From: CAVPMW01 sp963706515
Lineage (GTDB): Bacteria; Chloroflexota; Anaerolineae; Anaerolineales; UBA4823
Direction: 5' to 3'
DNA: 64,000 bases
NCBI GenBank assembly: GCA_963706515.1
Contig: CAVPMW010000010.1
Coordinates: forward strand, 1-64,000
Position 1 is the first letter of the stretch. Every line of letters begins with the position of its first letter. A program made the translations under genes and the position numbers. The notes under the pieces were generated by a model that did not search any database, was not told the DNA's origin, and saw only the letters and a list, made by a program, of their open reading frames with translations. Below, piece after piece: positions 27,358 to 36,649 of the stretch.

Positions 27358-29012
27358 CCACCAGGAAAGGCATGCCCGTGAAGCAGGCCGTCACGAATGA
27401 TCTGCAGCGTTGCCGATTGGTCGGGCAGCAGCGCCTGCCAGGGGAAAGCGCGCAGCTGGACGAACCCCTGGCGCGGGCTTTCCTCGATAAACGCATCGAA
27501 CGGGAGCGATGTGCGGTAGAGCTGGTAGTAGAGGAACCGCCGGGCGTTTCGCTGGAACTCCGCTGGAGCCAGCAGCGGATTGACGGTCTCTCCTTGGCTG
27601 CCGGCATTCAAAAAACTCTCGGCGCATTCGCGATAGCCAGCCTGCGACTCGGGGAAGTATACGATCGGGTATTGGGTATAACGGGCTTTCCCGCCGCACA
27701 GGACGGCTGCGCCCAGCAGGGTGGCTTCCAGCCCAATCGACGAGTTGTAAACCATGACGAATTTAGAGCGCTGGATCAGCTCATAAGAGGAGATGTATTC
27801 CTGCGAGTCGATGAAAACCAGATTGGGAAGCTCCTGGGCATGATTGCGCTGGACCCAATCACGCACGCTCTCGCGGCTGAGCTTTTTGCTGTTTGGGCGC
27901 ATCTCGTCGGGATGGGCGCGGATGACGAACAATGTGTCCGGATGGCTGCGGACCAGCTCGAGGATCAAGTCCAGCCAGGCGAACATCTGGGGGAAAACAA
28001 CATTCGCATGGATCTGGCTGGTGTCGTAGACCACGTTCGTAAAGACCGGAACGATCTGTTTGAAACGGGCGGCGCGCTGTAAAAATGCTTCGTCCAGGCC
28101 GCGCATCTCCGGCCAAAAGCGAATGCCTGCCATGCTGAACTGCCCCTGGAAGCGCTTTTCCAGGTAGCTGTCCAGCTTTTGGTTCTGCTCTGCAGTCAGC
28201 TCGAAATCGGCGGGGATATCGATGGGATAAGCGGTTGGGTGTCCGTCGGTGAAAAAAGCCGAGTAGCGCTGAAAACCAACTTCGTGAGCGTACGTTGGAT
28301 AGCCCATCTCTTTGGAAATAAAGCGGGCGGTCTGTTCGGGATAGATCATTCCATTGAATACCAGCACCGAGACTGGCTCGACCCGCGCCAGCAGGCGGGA
28401 GAACTCCCGGGCAATGGAATAAGCCGACGAAATATAAGCCCGCAGCAAGTAACGATTGGCTTCGCTATCGGCAAAATGGAACATGCGCAGCGCCCAGCGC
28501 AGCGAGGGCAAGGTGAGCCTGCCGAGCGGCAATTCAAGCGGGGTGGCTCGACCATCGATATCCAGCGGAAAACAAAAATCTCCAAGCTGATCCATGGTTA
28601 AGCCTTGCAGCGCTCCCTCGAGAGCCTCATCCTTGGTGTAATGGAAAGCCTCTTGCGATGCGTGCGAGTACAATCGCCCGGTTTGGGCCCTACAGGCGGA
28701 GCAGGGCGGCGGCTGCGTATGGTCCTCCCGGTTCGTCCCCAGAACGCAGTGGCTCATACCTGCCTGGCAGGTCCACTGGATCACCGGAACACCGGATAAG
28801 CGCAAGCTCCACCCGGTCACCAGCTGGAAGGCGGCGTTCAGGCTCAAGCCGGTCAGGCGGGTGGAGGCATTGAACAGGACCAGCGGGCGCATACCCGGGT
28901 CTGGGCGCGAGTGAGCATCCACCTGGCTCGCCAGACGCCGGATGCGCTGGCGGTTCTGCCAGCCGGCGGCGCCTTTCTGTATGCGGTTTGTTCCAGGTAA
29001 GGTCAGGGACAC
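27354..29012 (-). CDS. Capsule-type GT-B glycosyltransferase-like protein
   Basis: A 552-residue protein without clear membrane helices. The C-terminal half reads LFVIRAHPDEMRP, FVMVYNSSIGLEATLLGAAV and CGGKARYTQYPIVYF, the nucleotide-binding signature of capsule polysaccharide glycosyltransferases related to KpsS/LipB and to surface-carbohydrate proteins. Two similar proteins are at 38669-40102 and 57296-58942. It starts with GTG 29012, 3 bp after the NeuB fusion, so it may use the CMP-nonulosonic acid made by the genes above. An atypical N-terminal section has CSACRAQTG, a Cys pair of unknown role. Confidence 0.72.
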   Translation of the reverse strand: MSLTLPGTNRIQKGAAGWQNRQRIRRLASQVDAHSRPDPGMRPLVLFNASTRLTGLSLNAAFQLVTGWSLRLSGVPVIQWTCQAGMSHCVLGTNREDHTQPPPCSACRAQTGRLYSHASQEAFHYTKDEALEGALQGLTMDQLGDFCFPLDIDGRATPLELPLGRLTLPSLRWALRMFHFADSEANRYLLRAYISSAYSIAREFSRLLARVEPVSVLVFNGMIYPEQTARFISKEMGYPTYAHEVGFQRYSAFFTDGHPTAYPIDIPADFELTAEQNQKLDSYLEKRFQGQFSMAGIRFWPEMRGLDEAFLQRAARFKQIVPVFTNVVYDTSQIHANVVFPQMFAWLDLILELVRSHPDTLFVIRAHPDEMRPNSKKLSRESVRDWVQRNHAQELPNLVFIDSQEYISSYELIQRSKFVMVYNSSIGLEATLLGAAVLCGGKARYTQYPIVYFPESQAGYRECAESFLNAGSQGETVNPLLAPAEFQRNARRFLYYQLYRTSLPFDAFIEESPRQGFVQLRAFPWQALLPDQSATLQIIRDGLLHGHAFPGG

Positions 29013-29015
29013 CGC

Positions 29016-30917
29016 TTACGATCCGGGAACTGCCACGGGATGGGCCTGGTAGTAAGCCTCTGAGAGGCGTTGGATGGCAACCAGGAATCCTTCTGCCTGG
29101 CGCTGGTGGCCGCGCCAGATCTCGGGGATCATCGTACCGTGGTAATCACCCAGCACCTGGAAGAACTTCACCCAATCGATGGTGCCTTCTCCGATCTGCA
29201 GCCCTTCGCCATCCAGCCCGGCGCCATCCGAGAGGTGCAGGTGGCGGATGTAGGGGAGCAAGACCTGCAGCTGCTCGTAGAAATCGACGCGGGCATAGTT
29301 GCAGTACAGCTTGTGATGCGAAGTGTCGTAGCACATGTTCAAACCGCGCGCGGTTATGAAATCACGGATCTCGCCGGCATCCATGAAAGCGTTGGTCAGC
29401 CACTGTCCGCCGAAATACCAGGGGTGGGGAGGCAGGTTTTCGAGGAGGAGCTCCACGCCAGCGGTGTCGAGCTCATCGAGCGAGCGGTGCAGGTTGGCAT
29501 ATAAGGATTGATGATCCGGTATAAAGTGATCCAGGCTCATCGCTCCCGGGTGGACGACAACCTTGGGTGTGCCGACGAAATAAGGCGTCATCTCGCGGGT
29601 CAGATTGATCGTTTTTTGAATGAGCGCTACCGACGCCAGGCGCTGCTCGTCATCCGGCGAGCACAGGTCGACCAGGGTGCGCTCGAAGAACTCGGGGGCG
29701 TGTACGACCAGCTTAAGGTCCATGGGCTCGCCCGGGTAGCGTTCGTCCAGGTCCTGGTCGGTAAAGTGGAATTCGAGCATGCGCGGGTTGAAGGGTAGTA
29801 CCTCTGGATAGTCACGAAACCGGACGGTAAACCCGTAGTCCATAGGCAGGACGTGGGCGCTGTCCAGGACGGGTTCCATGCCGAGGTCCAGGTCCTGGAA
29901 GGGTTCATCCTCTTCGATCACACGGGTTGCCGTCCGCCCAACCAGCTTGAGATAGTTCTGGGGTGATAGTCCCAGGGCAGGCCCTTTGACCGCAACCAGG
30001 CTGGCGCTGATCGTTTCTCCCGGCTCGATCCGGCGAACGGCTACCAGACTTTTGCCCAGGACTTCCCGGTTCAAGATCTCACCGCGCGAGATGAACTTTT
30101 CTTCACCGGTGCCCAGCGCCATGCTCACCTGGCGGATGTCGCGCACCATTTTGGCGAACCCCTGCGGCTCGAGGCTGGAAGCGTGGTCGGGCCCGTCCAT
30201 GGTGCGGTCCAGGGTGAGGTGGCGCTCGACGATCGCCGCGCCCAGCGCTGAGGCGACCGTGGAAACGGCGATGCCCCGTTCGTGACCCGAGTAGCCGACC
30301 GGCACCCCAAAGCGCTTCAGCTGCTGCATGAAAAGCAGGTTGATATCTTCAAAAGCGGTCGGGTACGTGCTGTTGCAGTGCAGCAAGGCAAATTCGACCT
30401 CTCGCTCTTTAAGGAAGTCCACCGTCATCTCTACCTCGTGCATGTGGGACATCCCTGTAGAAAGGATCAAGGGCTTGCCTTTCTTCGCCAGATGGTCCAA
30501 AAGCGGCAGGTTCGTCAGGTCGGCGGAGGCGACTTTGAAGGCGGGCACGCCCAGGTTTTCCAGGAAATCCGCGCTCTGCGGGTCGAAGGCGGAAGCCAGG
30601 AAGGTGATCTTTCTGAGGCGGCAGTGCTCGACGATCTTGTAGTAAGCGTGGTCGGAGAGCTCTACCTGCTGCAGGATTGGCAGGAGGTAGCGCAAAGTCT
30701 TCTCGCCGGCGTTGGCGTTTTCCAGGTATTTGCGGGCGTAGAGGCTATCCAGGTTCCTTTTCTGAAACTTGACCGCGTCCGCGCCTGCATCAACGGCAAT
30801 ATCGATCAGCTTCAATGCCAGGTCGAGCAGACCGTTGTGGTTGACGCCGATCTCGGCGATGATGTAAGTGGGTTGGTTATCGCCGACCAGCCGGTCGGCA
30901 ATACTAATCAAAGGCAT
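29016..30917 (-). CDS. NeuB-family nonulosonic acid synthase fused to SAF and xylose-isomerase-like TIM barrel
   Basis: A 633-residue three-domain protein. Residues 1-275 are a NeuB synthase: AEIGVNHNG (21-29), VKFQKRN, FKVASADL, LILSTGMSHM, LLHCNSTYP, GYSGHE and ERHLTLDRTMDGPDH. Residues 288-346 are the antifreeze-like SAF domain. Residues 360-633 are an AP-endonuclease-2/xylose-isomerase-like barrel with LLLENLPPHPW, NMCYDTSHHKLY and HLHLSDGAG. The synthase condenses phosphoenolpyruvate with a six-carbon aminosugar; the barrel may isomerise or epimerise the precursor. The RBS GGAGGGAACC is strong. It is preceded by a PtmA/PtmB-like pair, so a legionaminic-type acid is likely. Confidence 0.88.
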   Translation of the reverse strand: MPLISIADRLVGDNQPTYIIAEIGVNHNGLLDLALKLIDIAVDAGADAVKFQKRNLDSLYARKYLENANAGEKTLRYLLPILQQVELSDHAYYKIVEHCRLRKITFLASAFDPQSADFLENLGVPAFKVASADLTNLPLLDHLAKKGKPLILSTGMSHMHEVEMTVDFLKEREVEFALLHCNSTYPTAFEDINLLFMQQLKRFGVPVGYSGHERGIAVSTVASALGAAIVERHLTLDRTMDGPDHASSLEPQGFAKMVRDIRQVSMALGTGEEKFISRGEILNREVLGKSLVAVRRIEPGETISASLVAVKGPALGLSPQNYLKLVGRTATRVIEEDEPFQDLDLGMEPVLDSAHVLPMDYGFTVRFRDYPEVLPFNPRMLEFHFTDQDLDERYPGEPMDLKLVVHAPEFFERTLVDLCSPDDEQRLASVALIQKTINLTREMTPYFVGTPKVVVHPGAMSLDHFIPDHQSLYANLHRSLDELDTAGVELLLENLPPHPWYFGGQWLTNAFMDAGEIRDFITARGLNMCYDTSHHKLYCNYARVDFYEQLQVLLPYIRHLHLSDGAGLDGEGLQIGEGTIDWVKFFQVLGDYHGTMIPEIWRGHQRQAEGFLVAIQRLSEAYYQAHPVAVPGS

Positions 30918-30918
30918 G

Positions 30919-30954
30919 GTTCCCTCCGGTAGGGAGTCCTGAATTTCGAAATTC
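30919..30954 (-). promoter_or_regulatory. Possible RBS-masking hairpin and 14-bp palindrome upstream of the NeuB fusion
   Basis: On the transcript, UCCCU-ACCGG-AGGGA (plus 30921-30935) folds into a 5-bp stem whose right arm is part of the ribosome site GGAGGGAACC just before AUG 30917. Immediately upstream on the mRNA, plus 30941-30954 is a perfect palindrome GAATTTCGAAATTC. Either could tune expression of the synthase, but the stem is short and the palindrome may be chance. Confidence 0.3.
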
Positions 30955-31000
30955 TTTAGCTGACTGATCAGGGTTCGTCATAATCATCGATAAGATCTCA

Positions 31001-31741
31001 TTAGGTGCTAACCGTAAAGCCGAGGTCCGCCCAGGTAATCTCGCCGCTCTCGATCAGGCGCTCCGCCCGCCGCCAATCGTCCGGCGAGTCGATGTCGATC
31101 CATTCGGCAGGGTCAATGACCAGCGGCAGGATGTGCTCGCCGGTCATCGAATTCTTGACCAGGATGGTATCGCTCCAGGCGGCGTCGACGTAGCCGGTCT
31201 GCCAGTACACTTCCGGCAGGCTCTGGCGGGGCAGATTATATGCCTCGGCAAAATGCGTTTGGAGGAGCGGGCGCATAAAGCCATCCGCGGCGATCTGCCA
31301 CATTTTGAACGGGTTCTGGAAGGGTATGCATACGGTGCGTACGGCGTCCCCTTCCGGGTGCTCCAGCAGCCGGTAGACAGCCTGGTCGATGTGGCTGAGG
31401 CGGCGAAAGGGTGAAGTTGGGCGCAGCTGGACGACAATTTCCGGGTGGCTGCCCTCGTGCTCATCCAGCCAGCGCAGGGCATGCTGGAAGACAGGCAGGT
31501 CGGGAGTATCGTCCTGGGCCAGCTCCGCCGGGCGCAGGAAGGGGGTCTCCGCGCCGTACTTCCGCGAAATCTCGGCGATCTCTGGGTCGTCGGTAGAGAC
31601 CAGCACCCGGGTAATGGTTTCAGCGGCGAGACCTGCGGCGATGCTGTAGGCGATTAAGGGATGACCGGCGAAGGGGCGGATATTCTTGCGGGGAATGCTC
31701 TTCGAGCCGCCGCGCGCTGGGATTATTGCGATAGCTGCCAT
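31001..31741 (-). CDS. Acylneuraminate cytidylyltransferase (PtmB/LegF-like)
   Basis: A 246-residue CMP-nonulosonic acid synthetase. AIIPARGGSKSIPRKNIRPFAG is the CTP-binding signature; then VLVSTDDPEI, AELAQDDTPD, VVQLRPTSPFR, YWQTGYVDAAW and DIDSPDDW. The start ATG 31741 overlaps the TAA of the SDR (TAATG); the tandem arrangement with an SDR matches the ptmA-ptmB pair of Campylobacter legionaminic acid loci. It activates the acid probably made by the NeuB fusion 80 bp downstream. Confidence 0.88.
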   Translation of the reverse strand: MAAIAIIPARGGSKSIPRKNIRPFAGHPLIAYSIAAGLAAETITRVLVSTDDPEIAEISRKYGAETPFLRPAELAQDDTPDLPVFQHALRWLDEHEGSHPEIVVQLRPTSPFRRLSHIDQAVYRLLEHPEGDAVRTVCIPFQNPFKMWQIAADGFMRPLLQTHFAEAYNLPRQSLPEVYWQTGYVDAAWSDTILVKNSMTGEHILPLVIDPAEWIDIDSPDDWRRAERLIESGEITWADLGFTVST

Positions 31742-32602
31742 TACCATGCTGTCCAACCCCCATCCACAACCAGGTTCGCCCCGGTCATATAGGCGGAGGC
31801 GTCTGAAGCCAGAAACAGCAAGGCTCCGTTCATCTCGTTCTTTTCCGCCATGCGCCCCAGGACTGCCCGGGCAGAGTAAGCCTGGACGAAAGCCTGCGTC
31901 CTGGTCGTTGAATACCCCCCCGGGCGTGAGCGCATTCACCCGGATGTTCTTCCCGGCATAGTATGCCGCCAGGTATTGGGTCAAGCCCAGCACACCGGCC
32001 TTTGTCACTGAGTAATAGACCGGCTTGTAATGGGTGGGCTGGTCTATGCGCTGGTAGAGGCGCTGGTCGGGAGCCGCAAGCCCGTAGATCGAGCTCAGGT
32101 TAATGATCACGCCCTGCCCTTGGGCGAGCATGGGTTTCACTGCCGCCTGGCAGCACAAGAACATGCCGGTCAGGTTCACTTCGAGGGCTTGCTGCCAGGC
32201 GGATAAAGGATAATCTTCGAAGCTGGTGGGGTTCACCAGGAAAGCGGCGCCCTCGTTATTCGCCGTCAGGGCGTCCAGGTCATATTTCGGGTCCAGGGCA
32301 GCGCTGTTCACCAGGATATCCAGCCGGCCGAATTCCCGCAGGGCAGTCCGGACCATTTCTTCCACCGCACCAGGATTGGTGATGTCTGTTTTCAAAGGGA
32401 GGGCAGAACCGCCATCCTGCTGGACAGCCTCTGCCACCCGCGCCGCGCCGGCTTCGTCCAGGTCAGAGACGATCACGTGAGCGCCAGCTCCGGCAAGCGT
32501 CTGGCAGAACTCGGCGCCCAACAGACCGGCGCCTCCGGTGACGATTGCCACGCGGTCGCTGAGCGAGAACAGCTGGGCGGGATTCGGCCTGGTCTCTGCC
32601 AC
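31741..32602 (-). CDS. PtmA-like short-chain dehydrogenase (frameshifted)
   Basis: GTG 32602 starts an SDR: AIVTGGAGLLGAEFCQTLAG (NAD motif), DILVNSAALDPKYD, INLSSIYG, YYSVTKAGVLGL (catalytic YxxxK) and NALTPGGVF. Near 31910 the frame slips. The other frame finishes AVLGRMAEKNEMNGALLFLA and NLVVDGGWTAW to TAA 31743-31741. About 286 residues in all. The GGAGLLG start and the NPTSFEDYPLSAWQQ insert resemble PtmA, which in Campylobacter takes part in making the GDP-sugar precursor of legionaminic acid. Read without correction the frame runs into the cytidylyltransferase and mimics a fusion. Confidence 0.83.
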
Positions 32603-32604
32603 GC

Positions 32605-34376
32605 TCAGTCTTTTTCTCCATCTACATTATTCCCGGAGCCATTGCCCGGGATGACTGGCAGGATGTACCCCTGTTCTTCCAGTAAAGCGACGATTTTATG
32701 CGCATTCTCGGCTGGTGGGATATCGACCGTATAGAGGGTGATCTCCGGGTTGACCGGGACTTCATAGGGATCATCGACGCCGGTAAAGCCGGTGATCTGC
32801 CCGCGGCGGGCGCGCGGCGTACAGGCCTTTAATATCGCGCTCCTCGCAAACCTCGATCGGCGTATCTACGTAGACTTCGATAAAACCTTCCCCCACCATC
32901 TTGCGCACCTCGTTGCGCGTCGCTCGATATGGGCTGATCGCAGCACAAATGACCATCCCGCCGTGGCGGGCGATCTCGCCGGCGACGAATCCGATGCGCA
33001 GGATGTTGGTATCGCGGTCTTCTGGCGAAAACCCCAGCCCCTTGGAGAGATGGGTGCGCACGACGTCGCCATCCAGGACGGTGACGTTGCGGCCGCGTTC
33101 CAGCAGGAGGGAAGTGAGGATTTCCGCCGTGGTGGATTTTCCGGCGCCGCTCAGGCCGGTGAACCAGATGCATACCCCTTGCTTGTGGCGCGGAGGGTAC
33201 ATTTGCTGCAGGATCTCCGCGGTCTCGGCGCGGGTAAACCATTCGGGAAGCGTTTTCCCTTTGGCTAAATAATCATCCCGCACCTGGGTCCCGGAGATCG
33301 AATAGATGCGCGTCCCTTCGACGATCTTGGTCTGCTTCTTCGTAGCGCTCTTCGTCTGCCAGGTAGACCAGCTCTTTGAACTCAATCGGCTTGACGCCGA
33401 TCTCATCTGCATATTGGGCGATCATCGCCTGCGCTTCGTAGGGGCCGTAGAACGGGCGCCCCTGGCTGTCGTTGCCCGGTCCGGCGTGGTCGCGGCCGAT
33501 GATAAAGTGATTGGCGCCGTGGTTGCGGCGGATTATGGCATGCCAGACCGCTTCGCGGGGTCCAGCCATGCGCATGGCCAGCGGCAGCAGGCTCAGCAGG
33601 GTCTGGCTGGGATCGTAATATTTCTCAGCCAGCACTTTATAGACCCGCACCCGGGTGTAGTGGTCCACGTCGCCGGGTTTGGTCATGCCCACCACGGGAT
33701 GGATCAGCAGGCTGCCATTGACCTCCTCGGCTGCCCGCTTGGTCAGCTCTTCGTGGATGCGGTGCATCGGATTGCGGGTCTGGAAAGCGACCACATTGGC
33801 GTGCCCCATCTCTTCCAGCCGGAGGCGCACTTCAGCGGGAGTGCGGCGCAGGTCGACGAAGTCGTAGTACTGGGGCAGGCTGATCACCTTTAACTCTCCG
33901 GAGAGGCAAACTTTGCCCCAGCGCACCATCTCGGAAACCAGGGGGTGCTTGGGATCGGTAGTCCCCAATACCAGGCGGGCTTCCCGCTGCGGGTCGAAGT
34001 GGTAGACCTCTTCGATGCGCATGATCGCCAGCGGGTTGTTGCGGGCGTCGCTCAGGGTGATCTCCTCCGCCCAGGTGGGCAAGGCGTCCTCGTCAACCGG
34101 CAAGGTTACCGGTATGGGGAAGAGTGTCCCGTTCCGCAAGCGCATCTCGGTGAGCACCCGCTCGTAGTCGCCTTTCGCCATGAACCGGTCGAGGGGTGAG
34201 AAAGCGCCTGTAGCCAGGAGCTCCAGGTCGCAGAGCGAGCGGGCAGAGATTTTAATAGATGGAAGATGGCTGGAGCGCTCCTGCAGAGCTTCACGCTCCT
34301 CTTTGCTTACGATCAGGTTGACCAGTTCACCTCCATACGGGCTGATCAGCCTGGTTTGCTTACGTGGACTTGCCAT
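32605..34376 (-). CDS. Bifunctional sulfate adenylyltransferase/adenylylsulfate kinase (frameshifted)
   Basis: This makes PAPS, the sulfate donor for the four sulfotransferases. The first piece (ATG 34376) is ATP sulfurylase with QTRNPMHRIHE and IIGRDHAGPG. After a slip near 33345 the frame continues with the end of that domain (IYSISGTQVRDDYLAKGK) and an APS kinase: IWFTGLSGAGKSTTAEILTS (P-loop), LDGDVVRTHLSKGLGFS and VICAAISPYRATRN. A second slip near 32815 leads to RRGQITGFTGVDDPYEVP and the end at TGA 32607-32605. About 590 residues, as expected for a Sat-CysC fusion. Its place inside a glycan operon points to dedicated sulfation, not sulfur assimilation. Confidence 0.9.
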
Positions 34377-34461
34377 AGTGAAATCTCCTTTTAAAATGTA
34401 GATAATTCCGGCTCACTGGCGATCACAGATCCCAGGAAGCTTGATTTTTCAATTTTAGAAC

Positions 34462-34533
34462 CTATCCGAAAATACGAAAGGTTCCGATTTTGTGGTGCAC
34501 CACAAAATCGGTTCTCCTTCCATTTTCGGATAG
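34462..34533. repeat. Palindromic element with outer inverted repeats
   Basis: A perfect 28-bp palindrome (arms 34484-34497 and 34498-34511, no spacer) is bracketed by a perfect 12-bp inverted repeat, CTATCCGAAAAT (34462-34473) mirrored at 34522-34533, with 10 unpaired bases between on each side. Total 72 bp. It fills most of the gap between the NeuB at 34550-35419 and the PAPS synthase. The nested design parallels the element at 18656-18772 but shares no sequence with it. Possibly a remnant of a tiny mobile element; the hairpin could also affect transcription or mRNA stability. Confidence 0.72.
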
Positions 34534-34549
34534 ATACTTAATCTTTTGC

Positions 34550-35419
34550 TTATTTCCGGCGCAAGCGCTGGCGGGCGGTGAGCTCGCTATCGTACACGCG
34601 CTTTACCCCGTCTCCCATGGCGTTTTCGATCACACGAATATCGCGCACCAGGCGCATCAGACCCCATGGCTCAACGGAGGCTGCCTGGTCGCTGCCCCAC
34701 ATTGCGCGGTCGAGCGTGATGTGGCGCTCCAGGAAGTCCGCACCGAGGACGATGGCAGCAAAGCTGGTCTGGAGACCGACTTCATGCCCGGAATATCCCA
34801 CAGGACAATCGAAACGGGAGCGCAGGGTCTGGATCATGCGCAGGTTCAGCTCGCTGGGCGGGCAGGGATAGGTGCTGGTGCTGTGGGCGATCAAGAGCTG
34901 CTGCACGCCAAGCGTGGCGACTGCCTGTTCGATCTCCTGCATCGTGGACATCCCGGTGGATAGAATCACCGGTTTTCCGGTGCTGCGCATTTTTTTGAGC
35001 AGGGCGGTATCGGTCAGGGAAGCCGAGGCTGCTTTGATACAAGGAGGGTCAAACTGCTCGATAAAATCGACCGATTCCTCATCCCAGCACGAGGCAAACC
35101 ACAGGATGTTCTTCTCCTGGCAGTAGCGGTCAATCTCCTGGTAGTCCGCCTGGTTGAACTCGATCTTCCGGCGGTATTCGAGGTAGGAGACCAGTCCCCA
35201 GGGAGTCTCACGCATGACATTCTGGTAGTCGTTCGGGACGGCTTTTTCGGGAGTGCGCTTCTGGAATTTGACAGCATCACATCCCGCCATGACGGCTACG
35301 TCGATGAGGCGTTTGGCTGTCGTGATATCCCCGTTATGATTGATCCCGATCTCAGCAATCAAAAATGCTGGATTTCCTTCCCCTATCCATTTATTTCCAA
35401 TCTGGATCGTTCGCGACAT
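34550..35419 (-). CDS. NeuB-family synthase lacking the SAF domain
   Basis: A 289-residue synthase from ATG 35419 (MSRTIQIGNKWIG): LIAEIGINHNG, DAVKFQKRTPEK, CIKAASASLTD, VILSTGMSTMQ, LLIAHSTSTYPCPP, GYSGHEVGLQ and ERHITLDRAMWGSDQ. It ends right after the barrel, without the antifreeze-like C-terminal domain (about 60 residues) that usually covers the active site of NeuB. The ribosome site AGGAGA lies 16 nt from the ATG, rather far. It follows the CMP-sugar synthetase/HAD gene by 29 bp, and the pair plausibly makes a second nonulosonic acid, with the HAD phosphatase acting on a 9-phosphate. Confidence 0.85.
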   Translation of the reverse strand: MSRTIQIGNKWIGEGNPAFLIAEIGINHNGDITTAKRLIDVAVMAGCDAVKFQKRTPEKAVPNDYQNVMRETPWGLVSYLEYRRKIEFNQADYQEIDRYCQEKNILWFASCWDEESVDFIEQFDPPCIKAASASLTDTALLKKMRSTGKPVILSTGMSTMQEIEQAVATLGVQQLLIAHSTSTYPCPPSELNLRMIQTLRSRFDCPVGYSGHEVGLQTSFAAIVLGADFLERHITLDRAMWGSDQAASVEPWGLMRLVRDIRVIENAMGDGVKRVYDSELTARQRLRRK

Positions 35420-35448
35420 GATTGTTCGATTATCTCCTCTGGATCTGG

Positions 35449-36637
35449 CTAAGAATTCAACTCGCACACTTCGCGGATCGCGCCTTTGCCGCCGGCGTGC
35501 TCCAGGACCAGGTCGGCTTTGGCTAATATAGAAGGCTGCGCATCCGCGACGGCAACCGCACAGCCGACCAGCTCCATGCAGCCCAGGTCATTCTCGTCAT
35601 TGCCCACGTAGATGACGTCTGCGGGGTTGAGGTGATTTTTTCCCAGCCAGCCGCTCAATTCCGCACTTTTATCCTGTGCACCATGGATGCAGGGGATGCC
35701 TAATTTTTTGGCGCGCGCCTGCACGACCGGATTGGGTTCGGTGGAAAGAACCAGGATGGGCAATCCCGTTCCTTTTAGCCTGGAGATCCCCCAGCCATCG
35801 CCGCGATCGCAGCGGACCATCTCGGTCCCATCCTGGGAGACGTACACCCGGTTATCCGTAAACACGCCGTCGAAATCCAGGACGAGCGCCGCGATCTGCG
35901 CCGGGAGCCGGTCTGACTCGACTGGCTTTCTGGAGCTCTCCGATCAGCATTTCGGCGATCTTGAAGTCTACCGGCTCGTCGATCTCCAGGCGCCGTTCCT
36001 GGGGCATGACGTAAAAAACCGTCCTGCCAAAAAACCGGTGGCGCGCCTGCTTGAAACCCGCCGTGCGCATCACGTAGACCGCCCCGCTCTCCAGGTACTG
36101 CGGCTCGCGCTCCTGGCGCAGGGGGCGGGAGGATTTGTTATGGTTGATCCCGACGGCATTTTCTCTGCCGTCCGGCTCCAGGACCGGCTTCCAGAGGAAA
36201 TAGTGGAAGTCGATCACTGCCAGGGCAGAATCAGCATCGTTGCTGAGCAAAGCCTGGACGGTGCCATCGATATCCTCTGCCAGGGTCAGCGGCGACGTGC
36301 ATTGTAAAAAAACGATGAGGTCCGGCTGGTAGCCTTCGCTGCGCTGGAGGTGATCGATGGCGTGTAAGAGCGCTTGCTCGGAGGAGGCGCTGTCGCCGCT
36401 GATCTCCGGCGGTCGCCAGACTACCTCAGCCCCATACTGCCGAGAAATAGCGGCGATCTCGGCATCATCGGTCGATACAACGGTGCGGGTGATGAAGCGG
36501 GATTTTGCTGCTTGCTCGATGCTGTGGGCAATAAGCGGGATACCAGCCAGGGTACGCACGTTCTTGCGGGGGATGCCCTTCGAGCCGCCGCGGGCAGGTA
36601 TGATTGCGAGACATTTTAGGGGTGTGGATTCACTCAT
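35449..36637 (-). CDS. Acylneuraminate cytidylyltransferase fused to KdsC-like HAD phosphatase (frameshifted)
   Basis: Residues 1 to about 230 are a CMP-sugar synthetase: AIIPARGGSKGIPRKNVRTLAG, TVVSTDDAEIAAISRQYG, LIVFLQCTSPLTLAED, YLESGAVYVMRTAGF and EIDEPVDFKIAE. A slip near 35910 separates this from a HAD domain: LVLDFDGVFTDNRVYVS (DxD nucleophile), ILVLSTEPNP, KSAELSGWL and IYVGNDENDLGCM, ending at 35449. With the shift repaired the linker reads straight through, so one bifunctional protein of about 395 residues is likely, as in known NeuA-KdsC-type fusions. It would dephosphorylate and activate the product of the adjacent NeuB. GGAGG precedes the ATG at 36637. Confidence 0.84.
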
Positions 36638-36649
36638 ATCCCTCCGAGG

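Noticed and set aside
31001..32602. Apparent SDR-cytidylyltransferase fusion
   Set aside because: The SDR C-terminus is found in another frame ending TAATG at the cytidylyltransferase start; a one-base slip explains the fusion.
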